A stretch of 11,812 bases of DNA from Geobacter sp. UBA6802. GTDB lineage: Bacteria; Desulfobacterota; Desulfuromonadia; Geobacterales; Pseudopelobacteraceae. Both the position numbers and the translations under genes were made by a program. Under the pieces are notes generated by a model that did no database searches, had not been told where the DNA came from, and saw only the letters and a program-made list of their open reading frames with translations. The stretch lies in assembly GCA_002452325.1 (NCBI GenBank), contig DKFG01000309.1, positions 673-12,484 of the forward strand. Reading direction: 5' to 3'. The first letter of the stretch is position 1; each line of letters opens with the position of its first letter. This document shows positions 1 to 7,928 of the stretch, in pieces.

Positions 1-183
1 ATGAACCCGGAACAGCTCTGGGAAACCACCATGAACCCGGACAACCGCACCCTGCTGCAGGTCAAGATCGAGGATTTTGTTGAAGCAGATGAGATCTTTA
101 CCATCCTCATGGGGGACCAGGTTGAACCCCGTCGTGAGTTTATTGAGCAGAACGCCCTTAATGTGGTCAATCTCGACATCTGA
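1..183 (+). CDS. gyrB: DNA gyrase subunit B, C-terminal end (partial)
   Basis: This is the last 60 codons of GyrB, the ATPase subunit of the type II topoisomerase that introduces negative supercoils. The frame is open from base 1, and the first ATG is almost certainly internal, because MNPEQLWETT lies deep in the TOPRIM/C-terminal part of GyrB. Diagnostic segments are MNPEQLWETTM, LMGDQVEPRREFIEQNA and the terminal NLDI, which match the conserved GyrB tail and separate it from ParE. The gene ends with tandem stops, TGA (181-183) then TAG (184-186). An intrinsic terminator lies about 80 bp downstream, so gyrB seems to end its own transcription unit and is not followed directly by gyrA here. 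The rest of the gene is upstream of the window. Confidence 0.95.
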   Translation: MNPEQLWETTMNPDNRTLLQVKIEDFVEADEIFTILMGDQVEPRREFIEQNALNVVNLDI

Positions 184-262
184 TAGAGTTTTGTCGGTTT
201 TTCAATTAGTTACAGTTTGGCATCATAACCTTAAAAAATCCTATAGTTGTTACAAATAGTTC

Positions 263-297
263 AAGGCACTCGGTAGTATGTATCGAGTGCCTTTTTT
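263..297 (+). terminator. Rho-independent terminator after gyrB
   Basis: The arms AAGGCACTCG (263-272) and CGAGTGCCTT (284-293) are perfect inverted complements. The stem can extend three more pairs (G-T, T-A, A-T) to leave a five-base loop at 276-280. Six T residues (292-297) follow at once. This is a textbook intrinsic terminator for the gyrB transcript, and it separates gyrB from the signalling genes downstream. Confidence 0.92.
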
Positions 298-509
298 ATG
301 AGGTAAAAATAAGGAGCTCAAGAAATTGCTGAATTAGGCAAAAGCAACAATACTCATTTGAAAAAGGATGCAGAAATAGTATGGCATGATTTTATTGTGA
401 TCTATGGCTATTCTGAACGTACTCTGTTATGAATACGTCAGGATAACGCAGAGATGCGCTTCCACCCTTGGTTAGCGCCGACACGGCGATAAGATGATCG
501 GAGAAGGTC
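298..509. other. AT-rich intergenic spacer with no supported gene
   Basis: This 212-bp stretch lies between the gyrB terminator and the first response regulator and is clearly more AT-rich than the flanking genes. One + frame is open from 313 to a TGA at 430-432 (39 codons). It has no ATG or GTG start and a stop immediately upstream, so it may be chance or an old remnant. The promoter of the downstream operon should lie here, but I find only weak matches, such as TTGCTG (326-331) and AATACT (349-354) with a 17-bp spacer. A good Shine-Dalgarno, GGAGAAGG (500-507), belongs to the next gene. Confidence 0.6.
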
Positions 510-911
510 ATGGAACCTGCAGTCGTGCAGCCCCCGCATATTCTGGTGGTAGATGACGGCACGCTTAACCTGAAAACGGTCTGCCTGATGTTGGAGCGAA
601 TCGGTTGCCGAGCCACGGGGGTAGAAAGCGGCCTGCAGGCGTTGCAGCTTCTGCGTGAGCAGTCGGTGGATCTGGTGCTGATGGATTGCATGATGCCGGA
701 GATGGACGGGTATCAGACCACCCGCTTGATCCGTGATCCGGGTAGCGGGGTCAGAAACAGCGCAGTGCCGGTGGTGGCGCTTTCTGCACATATTGATTCT
801 GCCTGCCGAAAGCTCTGCCGTGAGGTGGGTATGAATGATTTTATTGAAAAACCGATCTACGGGCAGCGACTGGTTGAAGTGCTGCAGCGCTGGTTTCAGC
901 TGAAACCGTAG
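510..911 (+). CDS. Single-domain response regulator (CheY-like receiver)
   Basis: This 133-residue protein is one receiver domain with no DNA-binding or enzymatic output. Core residues are present: acidic pair D15/D16 in ILVVDD, phospho-acceptor D59 in LVLMDCMMPEMDG, switch residue S92 in VVALSA, and K114-P115 in FIEKP. The sequence style resembles receivers attached to hybrid kinases. GGAGAAGG at 500-507 sits just before the ATG and supports the start. The stop is 28 bp before the next gene, a PAS histidine kinase with its own ribosome binding site, so the two are very likely co-transcribed and probably partners. With no output domain, it probably acts by protein contact or as a phosphorelay intermediate; that role is inferred. 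Confidence 0.9.
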   Translation: MEPAVVQPPHILVVDDGTLNLKTVCLMLERIGCRATGVESGLQALQLLREQSVDLVLMDCMMPEMDGYQTTRLIRDPGSGVRNSAVPVVALSAHIDSACRKLCREVGMNDFIEKPIYGQRLVEVLQRWFQLKP

Positions 912-939
912 CAGGCAGCACAAAAGGGGAGACAGGACT

Positions 940-2103
940 ATGGAGAATCAGACCCAGGCAAGTTACTTTGCACCTGTCGGCAGGGCTGACGAGCAGATGC
1001 TGCAACTTGAATTTACTATGGCAAAGGGGAGCGAGCTGATCAAGGCCCTGCTGGATGCCATGCCTGATTTTTTGCTGGTGCTCAACGAACAACGCCAGAT
1101 TGTGGCGGTTAACCAGCGGTTGCTGGTGGCCTTTGGTGTAGGGCAGCCGGAGCAGCTGTTGGGATTGAGGCCTGGCGAGGCCCTTGGTTGCGTGCATGCG
1201 CCGGATGGTCCCGATGGTTGCGGCACTGCCCGCAACTGCTCGGTCTGCGGGGCAGTGCTGGCGATTCTGGCCAGTCAGGAGAGCGGTTTGCCCCAGCAGC
1301 GGGAGTGCCGCCTGGCCTTGGGCTCAAACGGCTGTCAGGCCCTTGATCTGGATGTACTGGCCACACCGATCACCCTGCAGGGACATCATTTTACGGTACT
1401 GGCACTGCGGGATATCAGCGATGAAAAGCGGCGCTATGTGATGGAGCGGGTTTTTTTTCACGATATCCTCAATAATGCCGGCGGCATCCGGGGGCTGGCA
1501 GCTCTGCTGGCCGAAGGGAGTGGCCCGGTAGAGGTGGAGCAGGAGTACAAGGAGCTTTTGCTCGGGCTGGCCGATAACATGATCGAAGAGATCAAACACC
1601 AGCGCAGCCTGATGGAAGCCGAGCAGGGGACATACGAACCACGCTTGTCAGCGGTAAACCTGCGAGAGTTACTGCAGGATATCAGACAGCTGTACTTGAA
1701 CCATGACCGGGCCGGCGGTCGGGAAATCAGCATTGATCAGGCTCCTGACTGCACCTTTATCACTGATCGCACCCTGTTGCGCCGGATTGTCGGCAACATG
1801 GTGTTGAACGCCCTGGAGGCCTGTAAAATAGGAGATGTGGTTGAGCTCTGGGGCCACTGCCAGTCCGGTCGGGTGCGGATCTCGGTTACCAATCCGGGGG
1901 AGATGCCGCTGGAGGTACAGCTCCAGCTGTTTAAACGGTCATTCAGCACCAAGCAGCAGGAAGGGCGCGGCCTGGGTACGTACAGCATGAAACTGTTTGG
2001 CGAACGGTATCTGGGCGGGGTGGTCAACTTTATCTCCAACAACGGCATGACCACCTTTTTTATTGAACTGCCGATCACGCAAGAGCCGCCTGCACCAACA
2101 TGA
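940..2103 (+). CDS. Soluble PAS sensor histidine kinase with Cys-rich PAS
   Basis: This 387-residue protein has no transmembrane segment, so it is cytoplasmic. An N-terminal PAS domain spans about 30-160, ending in a typical LALRDISDEKRR junction. It carries C84, C94, C100 and C103 (CGTARNCSVCGA), a pattern I associate with PAS domains of Geobacter kinases, where a redox or metal role is plausible but unproven. The phospho-acceptor is H174 in FFHDILNNAGG. The ATPase domain follows, with N286/N290 in the N-box, an F-box-like FKRSFSTK (331-338) and a G2-like GRGLGTYSMK (342-351). The G1 box reads TNPGEMP, with N318 where most kinases have Asp. AGGGGAGA at 925-932 supports the start. The preceding receiver is the likely partner, and a second kinase starts 31 bp after the stop. 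Confidence 0.9.
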   Translation: MENQTQASYFAPVGRADEQMLQLEFTMAKGSELIKALLDAMPDFLLVLNEQRQIVAVNQRLLVAFGVGQPEQLLGLRPGEALGCVHAPDGPDGCGTARNCSVCGAVLAILASQESGLPQQRECRLALGSNGCQALDLDVLATPITLQGHHFTVLALRDISDEKRRYVMERVFFHDILNNAGGIRGLAALLAEGSGPVEVEQEYKELLLGLADNMIEEIKHQRSLMEAEQGTYEPRLSAVNLRELLQDIRQLYLNHDRAGGREISIDQAPDCTFITDRTLLRRIVGNMVLNALEACKIGDVVELWGHCQSGRVRISVTNPGEMPLEVQLQLFKRSFSTKQQEGRGLGTYSMKLFGERYLGGVVNFISNNGMTTFFIELPITQEPPAPT

Positions 2104-2134
2104 TCCATCCTGACTCAAGGAGGAGGAGCAGCTG

Positions 2135-4450
2135 ATGATACGCTGGATCAAAAACCTGGGTCTTGCCGCCAAGGCAACCGGTCTGCTGCTGGTGGCGGCC
2201 CTGCCGCTGCTGCTGCTGACCCTGGGTGAGCTGCTGCTGCTGCGCCACCATCAAAGTCACCAACTCAATGTCGGCCTGTACCTGGCGCTCCTGGTATATG
2301 TGCCCGGCTCCATTCTCCTCACCTGGTACGGCATGAGCCAGATTATCAGGCCGCTCAGACAGCTGGCCGAACACCTGCAGCAGCTTCCGGCCAAACAGGG
2401 GGAAGCACGCTTTCTACCGGTACGCTCAGATGATGAGATCGGCAGGCTGTCCACTGTCTTCAATAACCTGCTGCAAGAGCTGGATGACGACACCGCTGCC
2501 CTGGAAGAGGCAGCCGAGGTCTACCGGGTGGTCACTGAATTCACCAGTGAAGTGGCGGTCTGGCGGCTGGAAAACGGGGATATCCGCTACATCTCTCCCA
2601 ACTGTGGTGAGGTCTTCGGCTACGATGCCGCTGAATTCTATGCCGAGCCGTCGCTGCTGGACCGCCTGATTGATCAGGAAGATCGTGAGCAGTGGCTGAC
2701 CCACCAGCCCGGCAGCTGCTCCAGAGGGGGGGGCGGGCTGGAACTGCGGCTGCAACACACGGATGGATCGCTCCGCTACTTCCGGCACCATTGCCACCGG
2801 GTCTTCGACCAGCATGGCCAGCCCAACGGCATCCGCAGCAGCTGGTTTGATACCAGCGGCCAGCACCAGATGGAAACCACCATGCGCCGGTTGACGCGGG
2901 CAGTTGAACAGAGCGCCAGTATGGTGATCATGACCGACACAGTCGGCGCCATCGAGTATGTCAACCCTACCTTCTGCAGGATCACCGGCCACAGCGAGGC
3001 CGAGGTGCTGGGGCGCAACGTCAGCCTGCTGCGGGCTGAAGACAAGCCGGGCCCTGAAGAACAGGCCCTGTGGGCGGTGATCGGGAGCGGACAACAGTGG
3101 CGGGGCGAGTTCTGTAACCGTCGCAAGGACGGCAGCCTGCTCTGGGTGGAGAGCTCCATCTCTCCCCTGTTTAACCGCAGTAACGTGATCACCGGCTACC
3201 TGGCTGTGCAGGAAGATATCACCGGCCGCAAGCATGCTGAAGCGGAGATGGCCACCCTGCTCAGGCAGATCACCTTTGCCAAGCGGGAGTGGGAACAGAC
3301 CTTGGACCACCTGCACGACTTCATCATTCTTACTGACCAACATCACCTGATCCGGCGTTACAACAAGATATTGGGCGATGTTGCCGGTCAGAAGATCGGC
3401 GACCTGGTGGGGCGTGACTGGCGTGAGCTGCTGCAGCAGTCCGGGTTCAGGTTTGTCAACTTCAGCGGAACAACCGGCGAACTGCTGCATGAGTACTCGC
3501 AGCGCAGCTACAATATCAGCGTCTATCCGATCCTGAATGAGCAGGAGGAGCATCAGGGGTATGTGGTCTCTCTCAACGACACCACTGAGCTGCGTGCTGT
3601 CGCCAATGATCTGGAACAGGCCCTGACCGAGCTGAGCGATGCCCAGTCCCAGATCTACCAGCAGGAAAAGATGGCTTCAATAGGCCAGCTGGCGGCCGGG
3701 GTGGCCCATGAGATCAACAACCCGATGGGCTTTATCACCAGCAACCTGGGGTCGCTGGACAAATATGTCGGCAGGCTGGCCGAGTATATCGGCGTTGTTG
3801 ATCAGGCCATGCAGGGCTGCTGTGGCGGTGAGCAGTCTGCGCCGGTGGTGGAGGCCCGCAAGCGGCTGAAGATTGACCGGATCCTGGATGATGCCCACCA
3901 GCTGATTGCCGAGAGCCAGGACGGTGCCGGCCGGGTGCGGCGGATCGTACAGGACTTAAAGAGCTTCTCCCGGGTTGATCAGGCCGAGACCGCCCTGATC
4001 AACCTGAATGAGGCCCTGGAAACCACCATCAACATCGCCTGGAACGAGCTGAAATATGTGGCTGAACTGAACCGTGACTTTGGCGAGATTCCCCAGATCA
4101 GGTGCTTCCCGCAGCAGCTGAACCAGGTCTTTCTGAACCTGCTGGTCAATGCGGCCCAGGCCCTGGGTGATACCCGCGGCCAGATCACCATCCGTACCCG
4201 GCAGGAGGAGGACTGGGTGCTGGTCTCAATCAGCGATACCGGTTGCGGCATGCCGGAAGAGGTGCAGCGCCGGATCTTTGAGCCGTTCTTCACCACCAAA
4301 GAGGTGGGCAAGGGCACCGGCCTGGGGCTGTCCATCAGCTACGATATCATCAAGAAGCATGGCGGCGAGATTACGGTTGAGAGCGAACTGGGGCGCGGTA
4401 CGGTCTTTACGGTGCGGCTGCCGGTGGAACTGCAGAGCTCTGAATCTTAA
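2135..4450 (+). CDS. Membrane histidine kinase: 2 TM, HAMP, three PAS, HisKA, HATPase
   Basis: This 771-residue kinase has a Leu-rich first membrane segment (about 10-36), a short loop (about 37-46) and a second membrane segment (about 47-66). A HAMP linker follows (about 67-120, RPLRQLAEHL and DDEIGRLSTVFN). There is almost no periplasmic domain, so input probably comes through the membrane or the cytoplasmic PAS domains. PAS domains lie at about 127-245, 252-366 (ending GYLAVQEDITGRK) and 380-485. After a coiled coil, the HisKA box has H525 in GVAHEINNP. The ATPase has N668/N672, G1 DTGCGMP (701-707), F-box FEPFFTTK (715-722) and G2 GKGTGLGL (725-732). AAGGAGGAGGAG (2117-2128) is a very strong ribosome binding site. 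It probably shares the operon starting at 510. A G8 tract interrupts the first PAS. Confidence 0.93.
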   Translation: MIRWIKNLGLAAKATGLLLVAALPLLLLTLGELLLLRHHQSHQLNVGLYLALLVYVPGSILLTWYGMSQIIRPLRQLAEHLQQLPAKQGEARFLPVRSDDEIGRLSTVFNNLLQELDDDTAALEEAAEVYRVVTEFTSEVAVWRLENGDIRYISPNCGEVFGYDAAEFYAEPSLLDRLIDQEDREQWLTHQPGSCSRGGGGLELRLQHTDGSLRYFRHHCHRVFDQHGQPNGIRSSWFDTSGQHQMETTMRRLTRAVEQSASMVIMTDTVGAIEYVNPTFCRITGHSEAEVLGRNVSLLRAEDKPGPEEQALWAVIGSGQQWRGEFCNRRKDGSLLWVESSISPLFNRSNVITGYLAVQEDITGRKHAEAEMATLLRQITFAKREWEQTLDHLHDFIILTDQHHLIRRYNKILGDVAGQKIGDLVGRDWRELLQQSGFRFVNFSGTTGELLHEYSQRSYNISVYPILNEQEEHQGYVVSLNDTTELRAVANDLEQALTELSDAQSQIYQQEKMASIGQLAAGVAHEINNPMGFITSNLGSLDKYVGRLAEYIGVVDQAMQGCCGGEQSAPVVEARKRLKIDRILDDAHQLIAESQDGAGRVRRIVQDLKSFSRVDQAETALINLNEALETTINIAWNELKYVAELNRDFGEIPQIRCFPQQLNQVFLNLLVNAAQALGDTRGQITIRTRQEEDWVLVSISDTGCGMPEEVQRRIFEPFFTTKEVGKGTGLGLSISYDIIKKHGGEITVESELGRGTVFTVRLPVELQSSES

Positions 4451-4481
4451 CGCAGTTCAGAACCGTAACGCAGTGACTGCG
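4448..4481. repeat. Direct repeat plus palindrome upstream of a kinase gene
   Basis: The nine bases TAACGCAGT occur at 4448-4456 and again at 4466-4474, 18 bp apart start to start. The second copy is also the left half of the perfect 13-bp palindrome CGCAGTGACTGCG (4469-4481). The hexamer CGCAGT therefore appears twice forward and once inverted within 31 bp, a few bases upstream of a candidate -35 element. This arrangement fits a regulator binding site, but that role is inferred. Confidence 0.45.
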
Positions 4482-4486
4482 GTTGC

Positions 4487-4514
4487 TGGACTTACTGAAG
4501 ACAGCGGTTATACT
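4487..4514 (+). promoter_or_regulatory. Candidate sigma-70 promoter for the large kinase gene
   Basis: TGGACT (4487-4492) matches the -35 consensus at 4 of 6 bases, and TATACT (4509-4514) matches the -10 at 5 of 6, with a 16-bp spacer. Transcription would start near 4521, giving a leader of about 20 bases before the ATG at 4542. It lies in the only gap of notable size between the two large kinase genes. The call rests on consensus matching alone. Confidence 0.4.
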
Positions 4515-4528
4515 GGTGGCAGCATCAC

Positions 4529-4534
4529 GAGGAG
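4529..4534 (+). promoter_or_regulatory. Ribosome binding site fixing the start of the large kinase
   Basis: GAGGAG lies 7 bases before the ATG at 4542. The same reading frame is open back to 4149, but that part overlaps the ATPase domain of the preceding kinase in another frame. The protein family also begins with a membrane segment, which follows directly after 4542. Confidence 0.8.
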
Positions 4535-4541
4535 CCCGGCC

Positions 4542-7500
4542 ATGGCAGAACCGACATCACAGCAGTACCTCAAACGGATGCAGCTCTTGGTTATGCTGCT
4601 GCTGGCGATGATCGTGGCGCTCACCGGCTGGGATATCTATCAGGATTACCGTTCAGACCTTGATCTGATCCGGGAGCGGCAGCGTTCCTACTCCGCAGCC
4701 CTGGCCGAGCATGCCAACCGCACCCTGATTAATGGCGAGCTGCTGCTGAAGCTGGTGCAGACCGAGCTGCAGGCCCTGCCGGACCCGATACAGGTGCCTG
4801 AAAAGCAGCTCTATGACCTGCTGCACCGCCTGCTGCCTGATGCCCCCAACATCAGCTCGATCTTTCTGGTCAGCCCCCAGGGGCAGATCAAGGCGGTTAC
4901 CCTGGGCTATCCCACCAAACAGATCGTGGTGGAGGACCGGGACTACTTTATCCATCACCGTGACCACAACGATACGCTCCCCTACTACTCTCGTCCCTTC
5001 CAGAGCAGAATTGACAATACCTGGCGTTTCAGTATCTCGCGTCGGTTAAACCGGGCTGACGGAAGCTTTAACGGCCTGATCGGGGTCTCTCAGGGGGTGG
5101 AGTACTACCAGCAGTTTTATCAGCACTTACAGCCCCTTGCCACCGAACGGATCAGCCTGTTACGGCGGGATGGCTATCCCCAGATTGTGGTACCGGTGCA
5201 GCAGCTGAATGACACGGTACGGCTGCTGGAACCACAACGGCTGTTCAGCAGCCACAGCGGCAGTTTTACTGGCAGGCTGTTTGAAAACGATCGCACGGAC
5301 CGTCTCTGCAGTTTTCACCAGGTTGAAGGTGCCCCTCTGGTGGCAACGATCTCGATTGATCAAGCGGCGATTCATCAGGACTGGCGTAAAAAAACTGCCC
5401 TTAAACTGGCTTCTGCACTGGCAGCAGTGGTCCTGATCATCTGGCTCATCAGGCGGCTGAGCAATGAGCTGCAGCGATCCCGGACACAGTTGGAGCAGCT
5501 GGTGGCAGAGCGGACCAGCCAGTTAAGCGAGACCAGTCACGAGCTGGCCCTTAATCAGTTGCGGCTGGAGGCCCTGCTGGAGATCAGCCAGTATCAGGCC
5601 TCAGATCTGCAGGGGATGCTGGACTTTTCCCTGGCCAAGGTGCTGAAAATAACCGCCAGCCAGTTCGGTTATATCTACCACTATCATGAAGACCGGCAGG
5701 AGTTTGTGCTGAACACCTGGTCCAGAGGGGTCATGCCGGCCTGCAGCGTGACAGACCCCCAAACCGTCTACCAGCTGGACAAGACCGGCATCTGGGGCGA
5801 GGCCGTGCGTCAGCGCAAGGCGATTCTGATCAATGATTTTTCTGCAGAAAACCCGCTTAAAAAAGGGTATCCGGAAGGGCATGTGCCGCTTAACCGCTTT
5901 CTGACCGTGCCGGTCTTTGACCACCAGCAGCGGATTGTGGCGGTGGTCGGGGTGGCCAACAAGCAGCTGCCCTATACCGAGCAGGATCAGCAGCAGCTTG
6001 AGCTGATGATGGCCGAGGTCTGGCGGATTGTCAAACGGCTGGAGCTTGAGCAGAAGCTGGTGCAGGCCGGTCGGCAGTGGCAGACCTCCTTTGATGCCAT
6101 CAGCGATTCCATGGCCGTGCTGGATCTTGATCAGCGGGTGCTGCGCTGCAACCTGGCCACCACCAGAATCCTCAACCTACCATTCTCCGAGATCGTTGGT
6201 CGCCATTGCTGGGAGCTGTTGCACCGGACCAGCCATCAGATTGACGGCTGCCCCATGGAACGGGTGCGCCAGAGCCGGGTATCTGAAAGCGAGCTGCTGT
6301 TTGAAGGAGGCCGCTGGCTGCGGGTAACGGTTGATCCGGTGCTGGATGAGCAGGGGCAGCTGGTGGGGGCGGTCCATATTATCCGCGACGAGACCGAGCG
6401 GATAACGGCTGACCAGGCCCAACAGGAGCTGCTGGCCATGCTGGAGGCGGTGCAGAATGAGCTGTATGTCTTCAGCCCCGATACCCTGCGCTTTGAATAT
6501 GTCAACCAGACCGCCCTGCGCAATCTGGGGTACACTCGCGACCAGCTGCTGCAGCTGACCCCGCCGGATATGACGGTGATCAGGCATTCTGAACTGATCA
6601 GGCTGCTGATGCCGCTCCTGCTGGGAGAACAAAAGTCGCTCCTGTTTGAGACCGAGCAGCGCCGTGCCGACGGCAGCAGCTATCCGGTGGAGTCACACCT
6701 GCAGCTGGTACAGACCCATAGTGGCCCGCGCTATCTGGCGGTGGTGCATGATATCACCGAGCGCCAGCAGGCCCAGGCGCGTCTGCAGGAGGCCCTGCAA
6801 GCGGCCCGTAACTTCAGGACAGCGTTGGATTATGTCTCTGCCCACATCTACATCAAGGATCTGGAATCCCGCTATATCTATGCCAACCGCCCCACCCTGG
6901 AACTGTTCGGCTGCACGGCCGAAGAGCTGCCCGGTAGCCCGGACAGTCGCTTCTTCCCGCCTGAGGTGGTGGAGCAGCTGCACCTGATCGACCAGCGGGT
7001 CTTCAGCGGAGAACATACGGCTGAAGAGGTGGTTGTATCAATGCCGGACGGCAGCAGCAAGGTCTACCTTGAGCTGAAGACGCCATTCTATGCTGATGAG
7101 GAGAACGAGCTGATCTCCGGGCTGCTGGGGATCTCCACCGATATCACCGATCTGAAGCAGTCGGAGCAGGAGCTGCAGCAGCTGCAGGCCCAGATGCTGC
7201 AAAATGAGAAGATGGCCTCCATTGGCCAGCTCTCAGCCGGTATTGCCCATGAGATCAACAACCCGCTTTCCGGCATCCTGATCTTCAGTTCCTTGGCGGC
7301 CAAGGACAAACGGCTTGATCCGGCGTTAAAGGGAGATCTGGAGACCATCAGCAGCGAAGCCCAGCGCTGCGCCGGGATTGTCAAGGGATTGCTGGAATTT
7401 GCCCGTGATTACCAACCCAAGATGACGGTATGTGACATCAATCAGGTGGTGATTGACTCCCTGCGGCTGGTTGAATGTCAGTCAGTCTTTCAGAATGTCG

Positions 7501-7928
7501 CTATCCTGCGCCAACTGGCCAACGACCTGCCGCAGATCATGGCTGACCAGAACCAGCTCAAGCAGGTCTTCATCAACATCTTCATCAATGCGGGCCAGGC
7601 GATGCAGGATCTGAAGCGGGGCGAGCTGAAGATTATCACTGCCAGATCAGGTGATCCGGCAGGTGGTGTTTTAGTAAGAATTTCAGATTCAGGCTGCGGC
7701 GTACCTGCTGAACAGCTTGGCAAACTGTTTGATCCCTTCTTTACCACCAAAGGCACCGGTGGTACCGGCTTGGGGCTATCGGTTTCCTACGGCATCATTA
7801 AGGCTCACGGTGGCACGATCAAGGCAGAAAGTGATGTCGGCATGGGTATGACCTTTATTATCAATCTGCCCTGTTGTGCCGAAGGAATCACGCCCCCACC
7901 GGATACAGACCCAACCTTGCTTGCCTGA
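4542..7928 (+). CDS. Cache/GAF/PAS membrane histidine kinase (1128 aa)
   Basis: This is a large sensor kinase. It has a first membrane segment at about 14-30, a periplasmic double-Cache (PDC) sensor at about 31-283, and a second membrane segment at about 286-304. The Cache region shows DRDYFIHHR, SRPFQSR and SRRLNRADGSFNGLIGV, typical of small-ligand sensors. A coiled coil and a GAF domain (about 341-500) follow, then three PAS domains (about 510-622, 629-745, 752-872). The first PAS carries C556 and C570 in GRHCWELLH and DGCPM. The HisKA phospho-acceptor is H903 in GIAHEINNP. The ATPase has N1012/N1016, G1 DSGCGVP (1049-1055), F-box FDPFFTTK (1063-1070) and G2 GTGGTGLGL (1071-1079). The start is set by GAGGAG at 4529. 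The true partner regulator is not obvious here. The 91-bp gap before it holds a candidate promoter, so it may be transcribed separately from the operon upstream. Confidence 0.93.
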   Translation: MAEPTSQQYLKRMQLLVMLLLAMIVALTGWDIYQDYRSDLDLIRERQRSYSAALAEHANRTLINGELLLKLVQTELQALPDPIQVPEKQLYDLLHRLLPDAPNISSIFLVSPQGQIKAVTLGYPTKQIVVEDRDYFIHHRDHNDTLPYYSRPFQSRIDNTWRFSISRRLNRADGSFNGLIGVSQGVEYYQQFYQHLQPLATERISLLRRDGYPQIVVPVQQLNDTVRLLEPQRLFSSHSGSFTGRLFENDRTDRLCSFHQVEGAPLVATISIDQAAIHQDWRKKTALKLASALAAVVLIIWLIRRLSNELQRSRTQLEQLVAERTSQLSETSHELALNQLRLEALLEISQYQASDLQGMLDFSLAKVLKITASQFGYIYHYHEDRQEFVLNTWSRGVMPACSVTDPQTVYQLDKTGIWGEAVRQRKAILINDFSAENPLKKGYPEGHVPLNRFLTVPVFDHQQRIVAVVGVANKQLPYTEQDQQQLELMMAEVWRIVKRLELEQKLVQAGRQWQTSFDAISDSMAVLDLDQRVLRCNLATTRILNLPFSEIVGRHCWELLHRTSHQIDGCPMERVRQSRVSESELLFEGGRWLRVTVDPVLDEQGQLVGAVHIIRDETERITADQAQQELLAMLEAVQNELYVFSPDTLRFEYVNQTALRNLGYTRDQLLQLTPPDMTVIRHSELIRLLMPLLLGEQKSLLFETEQRRADGSSYPVESHLQLVQTHSGPRYLAVVHDITERQQAQARLQEALQAARNFRTALDYVSAHIYIKDLESRYIYANRPTLELFGCTAEELPGSPDSRFFPPEVVEQLHLIDQRVFSGEHTAEEVVVSMPDGSSKVYLELKTPFYADEENELISGLLGISTDITDLKQSEQELQQLQAQMLQNEKMASIGQLSAGIAHEINNPLSGILIFSSLAAKDKRLDPALKGDLETISSEAQRCAGIVKGLLEFARDYQPKMTVCDINQVVIDSLRLVECQSVFQNVAILRQLANDLPQIMADQNQLKQVFINIFINAGQAMQDLKRGELKIITARSGDPAGGVLVRISDSGCGVPAEQLGKLFDPFFTTKGTGGTGLGLSVSYGIIKAHGGTIKAESDVGMGMTFIINLPCCAEGITPPPDTDPTLLA

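Noticed and set aside
217..247. TTGGCA / TATAGT promoter-like pair after gyrB
   Set aside because: The spacer is 19 bp, and transcription would start directly into the gyrB terminator with no gene to serve.
326..354. Possible promoter TTGCTG / AATACT for the 510 operon
   Set aside because: The match is only 3 of 6 and 4 of 6 in an AT-rich spacer, which is expected by chance.
313..432. 39-codon open frame in the gyrB downstream spacer, protein-like in feel
   Set aside because: It has no ATG or GTG start, a stop directly upstream and no recognised family. A run this short is not significant in AT-rich sequence.
2426..3553. Long minus-strand open frame of 375 codons opposite the HAMP kinase
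   Set aside because: It is antisense to a well-supported kinase with intact motifs. GC-rich codon use on the + strand commonly leaves such mirror frames open, and its translation shows no known domain.
4149..4541. N-terminal extension of the large kinase frame back to 4149
   Set aside because: It overlaps the ATPase domain of the preceding kinase in another frame and encodes no recognisable domain. The ATG at 4542 has a good ribosome binding site and leads directly into the membrane segment.
3661..7265. Near-identical HisKA boxes in the two large kinases as a recent duplication
   Set aside because: Similarity is limited to the conserved phospho-acceptor and ATPase motifs, and the sensor halves differ completely. 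This is ordinary family resemblance.
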